Source: CAZUQA01 sp964622375 | Lineage (GTDB): Bacteria; Bacillota_I; Bacilli_A; Erysipelotrichales; Erysipelotrichaceae | Reading direction: 5' to 3' | NCBI GenBank assembly: GCA_964622375.1 | Contig: CAZUQA010000122.1 | Span: 1-13,901 of the forward strand | DNA length: 13,901 nt | Shown here: positions 1 through 6,091 of the stretch, piece by piece | How positions within the stretch are numbered: position 1 is the first letter of the stretch | How the letters are laid out: each line of letters begins with the position of its first letter | Made by a program: the position numbers and the translations under genes | Notes under the pieces: generated by a model | Databases searched by the model: none | What the model was told of the DNA's origin: nothing | What the model saw: only the letters and a program-made list of their open reading frames with translations

Positions 1-1371
1 CAATTGCCGAGCAGCAACCTCAACTTCAAAACTGTCAAAGAAATTTTCATAGCTGATAGTTATAGTTTTGATACCTGGATTGCTGTCATAACCGCGACAA
101 TCATAGTTGTCAAGTTGGACAAAACTACCATCATTGTAGAAAGCGGTGACTACCATACCGGCTAAATCGAGGTTTTCCCCTTCTAAATAAGCGTATTTTA
201 GCGGTTTGGTGGTGACCAAGATATGGGACAAAGCTTGGGCTTTGACATTGACCGCAAAGACCGCAATCTTATTTTCCAGTTTCACAGTGACACTCTGTTT
301 TCCCGGTGTCGAAAAATCCGCCATAACAATATAGTTGTTGACCAATTCATTGGTGTTATTGTTATAGTAAGCCATGACCGTCAAGCCAAAAGGATTGAAC
401 TCTTCATTCTGAATATACTCAATCTTCTGCGGTAAAGTGATAACTTGGATCTTTTCCAAGCGTTTCTCATAAACTTTGACATTGATGACATCACTGATGC
501 CGCCACAAGAGATCTGGACGGATTTAATACCCGGCGTTCCATCATAACCGCTGTACTCATAGTTGCTGATGGTCGCTACGCTGCCATTGCTGTAGTAAGC
601 GCTGACTTTGATTTTAGATAAATCCAGTTCTGAACCTTCAATAAACTGCAAGGGCGTTACTAGAGCTTCAGCTTTGATGCTGACTAAGTGGCGGGGGTTG
701 ACGTTCACGAAGAACGACGTTTGTTTACCTTCGTAAGTCAAACTGATCTTCTTTTCACCCGGTGTCACATCATAACCGGAGACTAAATAGTTGTATATCT
801 TCTCGCTGGTGTTGTTGTTGTAGAGCACCGACACTTCCAAGCCTTCCAAATCCAATAACTCGCCTTCAATATAGTCCAGCTTGTAGGGTTTTTGGCTGAT
901 TTCTATAGCCAGAGGTTTTTTGGCAACTACCTTGATGTTAAACTCACAGACATAATCTTGGTAAAGCACCCGCAGTCGTTTTAAGCCTGGGCTATTAGTA
1001 AAACCGCTGATAGCGTAAGTTTCGATAATCTCGCTGGTTTCATTATCGTAGTGACCGCTGACCTGCAGGCCTTCGCTGTCAAAATCTTCGCCTTCTAAAT
1101 AAACCAGTTTCTTTGGCATATTCAAAATCGCAATTCTTACTAAACTACGCTTGATTACTTCAATATCAAAACTGATTGACTTATTCTGATAGACCAAAGT
1201 AACCTTTTGCATACCCGGTTTAGAATTAAACTCCGCCATCTCATAATCATGGATTTGTCTGACATCGCCATCACTGTATTGTGCAAAGACCACAATACCG
1301 GCAAGATTCGGCAACAAGCCTTCCCGCGTGATCATTTGTCGCGGATAGTTTTCTATATAGATACAAGTCAG
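1..1371 (-). repeat. Six tandem group-3 bacterial Ig-like (Big_3) domains
   Basis: Six protein repeats begin near residues 1302, 1379, 1456, 1531, 1607 and 1683, a period of 75-77 residues. Each contains a Y.EGE.LDL.GL.V...Y.NG-like segment and a SGYD..PG-like segment, then a strand like K.V.I.Y and a closing F.V.V strand. Typical pieces are YLEGENLDLAG and SGYDGTPGIK. This is the group-3 Ig-like pattern (PF07523) of Gram-positive surface proteins. The sixth copy is complete exactly at the window edge, so more copies or an anchor may follow. Copies 2-6 are closer to one another than to copy 1, which lacks the EGE motif. Confidence 0.85.
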
Positions 1372-4300
1372 ATAACCGCTGTTATCTAAACCGGAAGTAA
1401 CTTCCAGTATGTTGGTAGCCTGATAATCCGGGTAATCACTGGCTTTTAAAGTCACCCGATAAAAGCCACTCTCCACTTCACCATCGGCTAAGAAGACATC
1501 TTTGGTTATCAGAATGTTATTTTCACGATAGATGACGCCAAAACGATCGGGATGCAAAGCTATGACGGCTTCATGAGCCACCCGATTAAGCAACCGTTTG
1601 ATTGTAAGGACATTGATGTTTGCCAACCAAGTTTGATTGAAAGCAGCGATTTGCAGGTTGCCGTCTTGATCTTGCCAAACATTGACCAGATGGTAGTAAG
1701 GATTGGCTAAGCGTTTAAAACTGAAACTTTGTTGGGTATTGATATACCATGAAGCTTTGATAATGACCAAGGTTTTTCCGTATTCTATACTCAACGCTTC
1801 ATGTAACAAAGCAGCGCTGATTCGCAATTGCTGGGGATTCAAGCTGATGAAAGCGCCATCTTGGGCGATGTTGATGCGACCTAATTGGTACTCACTGACA
1901 TTCTCCAGCGATTCAAATTCCAGCTCACGAATAGCAGCCAGCCAAACATCATTTTCCGAAGTCAGTACTAAATCACCTTGTTCATCCTGGTAGACTTTGA
2001 TATCCCAAGGAGTTGCTTTAGCACTGAAATTGAATGAAAATTGGCTACTGTACTCTTGATAACCTTTGGCGACAATCGTTAAAAAAGTACTACCAAAGCT
2101 TAAACCGTGTTTTAACAGTTCGTCCTTTTTGACAATCAAGACATTTTCGTCAATTACGACCTCTTGTAGTTGATTGAGATACAACTCGTTAACGGTAATA
2201 AAAGCACTTTCCCGGGCAAAAATCAATTGCGTAATGGCGTTGAGATAGTTAGCTTGTTTACAAGTAATTACCAAATCGCCAGCGACACAGCTGATAATCA
2301 AATCGCTGGGGCTGTCAATGATATTGATCGTCGTGTTTAGCCATACTCGCGATTCAAACAACATCTTCTTGTTAGCCGCAATCAAAGTGATATCATAATA
2401 GTTGCTTTCAAAGACGCCAATAGCTCTTTGAATGATACTTAAGGGAATGGTAATTTGTTGATTGTAACTGTAGATGCCGTTATCAGCTTGGTGTAGGGCA
2501 ATCCGTTTAACTCCGCGCCACAGGCTATCTTTGGTTTTAACCCGCAAATAAGCCAAAGAGTTTAACCAAGACAAATTGCTGGTAGCAATCTGCAGGTTCC
2601 CATCATCATTTTGGAAAATAGCTAAATCCCGGGGAACGCTCAATGCTCCTTTTTGCAGGTTTAAACTAGTCGGAACCTCCACGCTTAGATAAGTCTGAGA
2701 TTTTATCAACACACGATAAGTACCGGCAGTAATCCCATCCTGAATTAGGCGTTGGTAAGCGATGATATACTGATAGTCGATAAAGCGACTGCCTTCTTTA
2801 CTGACAAGCAAGTCAATAGTATGCCGACTTCCGTTTTCACCAAGCAGTACAATCTTTTCCAGTTTAGCCAGCCAGTCATAATCATAGCTTTGGATGACTA
2901 AATCGCCTTCCTGAGATTGATAAGCCAATAAGTCATTGAGCACATGGGCCTCTGATAAACCGCCACTTACTTCAAAATTTGCGATTTCTTGCTCTTGATA
3001 AGTGGCTGCCAACAACAACACATCATAGCTACTGTTAACTAACTGTAATTCTTCATTTATTACACTTTGCGGTATCCGAATTTCGCTGGTTTTCCCGCTT
3101 TTATAGTATTCTTCCTTGATGGCTAACTCGGTAGTTTGCTGCTCTTGAATAAATAGGAGTTTTTCGATATTCAACAACCAATTTTCATCTTTACAGCTGA
3201 TAATCAGATCGTTAGCTTTATTCTGTCGTAGTTTTACGACATCCTTTACTTCTTTAGCTGACTTAAATAGCTCCAGTGGTGCTTTTCCGATAAAACCTTC
3301 CGGAAGCTGATAGCTCAAAAGCCGGAAAAGATAAAGCCCGGGTGTTAGTTGAGCATCTTGTAACCAGCGACCATAAGCGACCCGTATCCCATCTTTGGTT
3401 CTTTTAATACCGTTAAAATTATTGCGCCAGTCCAGTCGCCCGCATTCAGTCGCATTTTCATCAATGAAAACAATACCGTAAAGATAATTGATAGCTTCTG
3501 AGTTGCGATCTTTGAGAACCAGATCACCATCTTTCTCTTGATAAAACCTTAGATTCTCAAACAAACTGGGTTGATAGTCGGTAAAGATATTGAGTTTGGC
3601 GTTGCCTTTATAAGCTGTATAACCGGCTGATTTGATGTTCAATTTATACAAACCGGAGGGTAAATAATCGAAACAAGAATTAAAGGTTTGATAATCGATG
3701 ATGATATACTCGCCTTGGCGATAATCATTGAAATCAGCCAAGCCCAAATCCACTAACTCATCATTGTCATCAAAGAAAGCCAGTTCATAGATCTTGCTTA
3801 ACCAATCAGTATTGCCACAATTGATCAGAAAACTGCCGTCATTTTGTTGGGCGGTAAACACCTCATCACTAAACAAGCTCGCTGCCTGAACAAGCGGCAC
3901 ATAGCCTGAACTTTGGTATTCATCATAGCCCTCGGCTGTCATATTGACGAAGTAGTAACCGGCAGCCAAAGCGGCATGGGCTATAAAATAGTAATGGGGG
4001 ATAATCAGTTGATCTTTTTGAAGCTGTAATTCACTATTATTACTCAAACCCAGCCAGGCTGAATAATCATCATTTTCCAAATAAATCATGGTCAAAGCTT
4101 GAAGATAATCCTGGTCAGTCGTACTTATAACAATGTCACCAAAATTATTCTGATGAACATTGACATCACTCGGTAATACTTTATAGTCACTAAGTTCTTT
4201 TTCTTTCACAGAAGCAATAGTGATAAGCTCTGCTTCTTCTTCGCTGACAACTAGGCCTTCACTAATTTCTTCAGGTTCTTCTTCTTTTGGCTCAACCAAA

Positions 4301-5274
4301 TCAGAAATTTCTTCACTTTCTTCTTCTGCTAGCTCAATCATATTAGGGATTTCTTCACTATCTTCTTCTGCCAGCACTGCTAAGTCCGAGTCTTCCACAA
4401 CACTATTTTCCACTTCATCTTCCACGGCGAACATTTCTTCAACAGTTACCGGCTCTTCTTTAGCTAGAGCCACTTTTTCTACTGCCTCAGTGGTAAATAT
4501 TTCTTCTAGTGCGGTATCGTGGACGCCGGTAGCTTCCTCGGTTTCAATTTCCCCATTGTCCGGTAATTCTTGATCAAATTCAAATTCCGGCACAACTGTT
4601 TCTTGGGCAAAACTCGGCACCAGAGCCGGCCGAAAATCTTCGGTTGTGGCAAAGGGATCGATGGCAGCATAGATTTGGCTACTGTCAAACAGGGGTTCAA
4701 TAGAAGAAGTCAGCGGCGGAATGATTGGTTCTTCAATTTCAAAGGGCGATGTCAGTACGGGTTTAAATGCTTGAATTGGTTCTACCTGCGGCACTTCTGC
4801 TGCGAGCTGGTCGACAACCGCGCTAGCTAGTGGGTCGATGGTAGTTATTTCTGGCCTTATTGTTTCAATTATTGGTGGTTGTTGTTGCAACACCGGTTGA
4901 CTGACTTTTTGTTTGGAAATTGGTGCTCGAGTTTGCGCAACCGCCGTCCGCCCTGTTTCGTCGATAACTAACTTATCGCGCAAAACCGCTGTCACAATTT
5001 GATTGCCGACTCCATAAAAGCTGAGGCTGGCATGGTATTCGCCCTGGGGCATTTGCGGTAAAAAATCCGACAAATCAAAAACCATGAACCCTCGCCCTAC
5101 TTCCGAAATGTTGGCTTTAAAGATTGTAATATCTTTGGTTTCGCTCAATAAATTCAAAGAATCAAAATTGTCACGAATCTCATCGACGATATTAGACAAA
5201 ACCAAAGAAGTTTCAAAAAAAGAAACTTCTATTTCATTGCTTTTATTAAAAAGCTCATTGTTTAATTCCGACAT
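1..5274 (-). CDS. Giant multidomain repeat protein (HID-like repeats plus Big_3 Ig-like domains), 3' end outside window
   Basis: This frame stays open for 1758 codons, from an ATG at 5274 to the window edge; I checked every codon and found no stop. An in-frame TGA lies at 5280-5278, and GGTGAG sits just before the ATG, so the start is well supported. Residues 1-110 form a beta-rich domain I do not recognise. Residues about 115-360 are a low-complexity acidic and proline-rich linker. Residues about 371-1293 hold nine copies of a module of roughly 102 residues with the pattern GDLVI...WL..I..L...G.Y.V.IKA.GY, which resembles the Shr-like Hb-interacting domain (PF07550). Residues 1302-1758 hold six group-3 Ig-like domains (PF07523) of about 76 residues. 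Both modules are typical of Gram-positive surface proteins, but no signal peptide or membrane helix is visible. Any C-terminal anchor would be outside the window. Ligand and role are unknown; adhesion or scaffolding is inference. Confidence 0.93.
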   Translation of the reverse strand, partial: MSELNNELFNKSNEIEVSFFETSLVLSNIVDEIRDNFDSLNLLSETKDITIFKANISEVGRGFMVFDLSDFLPQMPQGEYHASLSFYGVGNQIVTAVLRDKLVIDETGRTAVAQTRAPISKQKVSQPVLQQQPPIIETIRPEITTIDPLASAVVDQLAAEVPQVEPIQAFKPVLTSPFEIEEPIIPPLTSSIEPLFDSSQIYAAIDPFATTEDFRPALVPSFAQETVVPEFEFDQELPDNGEIETEEATGVHDTALEEIFTTEAVEKVALAKEEPVTVEEMFAVEDEVENSVVEDSDLAVLAEEDSEEIPNMIELAEEESEEISDLVEPKEEEPEEISEGLVVSEEEAELITIASVKEKELSDYKVLPSDVNVHQNNFGDIVISTTDQDYLQALTMIYLENDDYSAWLGLSNNSELQLQKDQLIIPHYYFIAHAALAAGYYFVNMTAEGYDEYQSSGYVPLVQAASLFSDEVFTAQQNDGSFLINCGNTDWLSKIYELAFFDDNDELVDLGLADFNDYRQGEYIIIDYQTFNSCFDYLPSGLYKLNIKSAGYTAYKGNAKLNIFTDYQPSLFENLRFYQEKDGDLVLKDRNSEAINYLYGIVFIDENATECGRLDWRNNFNGIKRTKDGIRVAYGRWLQDAQLTPGLYLFRLLSYQLPEGFIGKAPLELFKSAKEVKDVVKLRQNKANDLIISCKDENWLLNIEKLLFIQEQQTTELAIKEEYYKSGKTSEIRIPQSVINEELQLVNSSYDVLLLAATYQEQEIANFEVSGGLSEAHVLNDLLAYQSQEGDLVIQSYDYDWLAKLEKIVLLGENGSRHTIDLLVSKEGSRFIDYQYIIAYQRLIQDGITAGTYRVLIKSQTYLSVEVPTSLNLQKGALSVPRDLAIFQNDDGNLQIATSNLSWLNSLAYLRVKTKDSLWRGVKRIALHQADNGIYSYNQQITIPLSIIQRAIGVFESNYYDITLIAANKKMLFESRVWLNTTINIIDSPSDLIISCVAGDLVITCKQANYLNAITQLIFARESAFITVNELYLNQLQEVVIDENVLIVKKDELLKHGLSFGSTFLTIVAKGYQEYSSQFSFNFSAKATPWDIKVYQDEQGDLVLTSENDVWLAAIRELEFESLENVSEYQLGRINIAQDGAFISLNPQQLRISAALLHEALSIEYGKTLVIIKASWYINTQQSFSFKRLANPYYHLVNVWQDQDGNLQIAAFNQTWLANINVLTIKRLLNRVAHEAVIALHPDRFGVIYRENNILITKDVFLADGEVESGFYRVTLKASDYPDYQATNILEVTSGLDNSGYLTCIYIENYPRQMITREGLLPNLAGIVVFAQYSDGDVRQIHDYEMAEFNSKPGMQKVTLVYQNKSISFDIEVIKRSLVRIAILNMPKKLVYLEGEDFDSEGLQVSGHYDNETSEIIETYAISGFTNSPGLKRLRVLYQDYVCEFNIKVVAKKPLAIEISQKPYKLDYIEGELLDLEGLEVSVLYNNNTSEKIYNYLVSGYDVTPGEKKISLTYEGKQTSFFVNVNPRHLVSIKAEALVTPLQFIEGSELDLSKIKVSAYYSNGSVATISNYEYSGYDGTPGIKSVQISCGGISDVINVKVYEKRLEKIQVITLPQKIEYIQNEEFNPFGLTVMAYYNNNTNELVNNYIVMADFSTPGKQSVTVKLENKIAVFAVNVKAQALSHILVTTKPLKYAYLEGENLDLAGMVVTAFYNDGSFVQLDNYDCRGYDSNPGIKTITISYENFFDSFEVEVAARQL
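1396..4164 (-). repeat. Nine tandem HID-like modules within the giant protein
   Basis: Nine divergent protein repeats start near residues 371, 473, 575, 679, 782, 884, 989, 1092 and 1197, a period of about 102-105 residues. Each has an opening strand of the type DGDLVI, then an aromatic-Leu pair (WL or YL; for example DWLSKI, NWLLNI, TWLANI), then a strand of the type I.IP or ITK, then a closing GxYxVxIKAxGY segment. The pattern matches the Shr-like Hb-interacting domain family as I know it. Copies 3, 4 and 6 are the most degenerate at the closing segment. Divergence between copies is high, so this is old duplication and not a recent tandem DNA repeat. Family assignment rests on pattern recognition, not on a profile search. 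Heme or hemoglobin binding should not be assumed, because many family members have no known ligand. Confidence 0.75.
4246..4371 (-). repeat. Three 42-bp repeats coding a 14-residue acidic repeat
   Basis: Within the acidic linker of the giant protein, residues 302-315, 316-329 and 330-343 form three consecutive 14-residue units of the type (A/K)EE(D/E)(S/P)EEI followed by a hydrophobic stretch. A partial fourth unit (SEEEAEL) follows. At DNA level the units are 42 bp and still visibly similar, for example TTTCTTCACT recurs on the plus strand. This looks like a recent tandem expansion in a flexible spacer. Confidence 0.8.
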
Positions 5275-5313
5275 ATCTCACCATTAGTGGTAAATACCCA
5301 CCAAACCACAATA

Positions 5314-5342
5314 ATTATACTTTATTTTATATAAGCCGACAA
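5314..5342 (-). promoter_or_regulatory. Promoter of the giant repeat protein gene
   Basis: On the minus strand TTGTCG (5342-5337) is followed after exactly 17 nt by a perfect TATAAT (5319-5314). Transcription would begin near 5307, about 33 nt ahead of the ATG at 5274. This is the best promoter in the window and gives the gene its own transcript, independent of the bactofilin gene 128 bp upstream. Confidence 0.75.
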
Positions 5343-5401
5343 ACAAAAGTCCTGCTTGCTTAGCTTATTTTATTGGTGAAAACATTCAAAATTCGTCTAT
5401 T

Positions 5402-5953
5402 CTATTCCGTTTTACTAATAACAGGGATATTTTTTTCGGTATTCGGGTTATTTGCGCCTTTCTTATTGACTTCATCAAAAACTTTGCAGTCAGCCTCAAA
5501 CACGGTAATCGGTCCTTTGATCTTGGCGCCGGTCTTGATATTAATTAATGTTGCTGTAATACTCCCTTCACAAATTGCGGTGTTTTCCAAAGTGATAAGG
5601 TTATCAACATCAATTTTCCCTTTGATTTTTCCGCTGGCTTCCACATCGGCGGCTTTGACATCGCCGATTAATACCACATCTTTATCGATTTTAACTTTAG
5701 TTTTCGAGTTCACACCACCAATAACATTACCTTTGATAAGGTTGATACTTTCGCCTTGGACATCGCCTACCACGCGACCATAAACATCAACAGCTTTGGT
5801 GCTGCTAACATTTCCTTTAACTTCACCGTAAATTTTGATAGCTGAAGCTGAATTAATATCGCCGCTGATTACAGTGTCAGCCGTGATTAAAGAACCGTTC
5901 TCGCTGTTAACGACAATTTTAGCCGGGCTTTCTCCACTAATTTCACTCATCAC
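5402..5953 (-). CDS. Bactofilin family polymer-forming protein
   Basis: The product of about 182 residues is a small right-handed beta-helix protein of the bactofilin family (PF04519, formerly DUF583). Bactofilins polymerise without nucleotides into filaments or membrane-bound patches and serve as scaffolds for cell shape, wall synthesis or localisation of partners. Residues about 22-155 show the characteristic short beta-repeats with alternating hydrophobic residues and glycines: SGDINSASAIKIYGEVKG, then VYGRVVGDVQ, GNVIGGV, LIGDVKA and GKIKGKIDV. The N-terminal (1-20) and C-terminal (about 160-183) tails are polar and probably disordered, as is usual. No membrane helix or signal peptide is present, consistent with a cytoplasmic protein. 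GTG (5953-5951) and ATG (5950-5948) are adjacent possible starts, with GGAGG 7 and 10 nt ahead respectively. It has its own promoter and lies just upstream of the giant repeat protein gene. Confidence 0.93.
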   Translation of the reverse strand: MMSEISGESPAKIVVNSENGSLITADTVISGDINSASAIKIYGEVKGNVSSTKAVDVYGRVVGDVQGESINLIKGNVIGGVNSKTKVKIDKDVVLIGDVKAADVEASGKIKGKIDVDNLITLENTAICEGSITATLINIKTGAKIKGPITVFEADCKVFDEVNKKGANNPNTEKNIPVISKTE

Positions 5954-5958
5954 AATAA

Positions 5959-5965
5959 CCCCTCC
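5959..5965 (-). promoter_or_regulatory. Strong ribosome binding site of the bactofilin gene
   Basis: GGAGGGG on the minus strand lies 7 nt (counted from GGAGG) before GTG at 5953 and 10 nt before ATG at 5950. Both starts are compatible, so the first residue is uncertain by one position. Confidence 0.75.
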
Positions 5966-5985
5966 GTTTATTTTTTAATATCATC

Positions 5986-6014
5986 ATAGTACACTATCTA
6001 AGCCGATTTCTCAA
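5986..6014 (-). promoter_or_regulatory. Probable promoter of the bactofilin gene
   Basis: TTGAGA (6014-6009) and TACTAT (5991-5986) on the minus strand are separated by 17 nt. The -35 box matches the sigma-A consensus at five of six positions and the -10 box at four or so. It lies between the terminator of the ATPase gene and the bactofilin start, as expected for an independent transcript. Confidence 0.55.
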
Positions 6015-6035
6015 ATATCTGAATAGAAATGAAGG

Positions 6036-6067
6036 AAAAATAGGCAATCTACTCCTTATTTGCCTAT
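6036..6067 (-). terminator. mgtA: Intrinsic terminator downstream of the Mg2+ ATPase gene
   Basis: On the minus strand a perfect 8-bp stem, ATAGGCAA (6067-6060) with TTGCCTAT (6047-6040), encloses a 12-nt loop and runs straight into a T-tract (TTTTT at 6040-6036). It begins about 25 nt after the TAA of the ATPase gene. Confidence 0.75.
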
Positions 6068-6091
6068 GTGGCTAAAACTGCTAGCCTCTAG

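Noticed and set aside
4220..4573. Plus-strand open frame with a serine-rich product opposite the acidic linker
   Set aside because: The serine codons are the complement of the GAA/GAG-rich acidic repeat on the minus strand; there is no ribosome site and the minus-strand gene is clear.
5275..5401. Terminator between the bactofilin and giant protein genes
   Set aside because: No stable stem with a T-tract is visible after the bactofilin stop, so read-through into the giant gene remains possible.
5373..5783. Plus-strand open frame of 136 codons with hydrophobic product opposite the bactofilin gene
   Set aside because: It lies almost wholly antisense to a recognisable bactofilin and has no matching promoter or family likeness.
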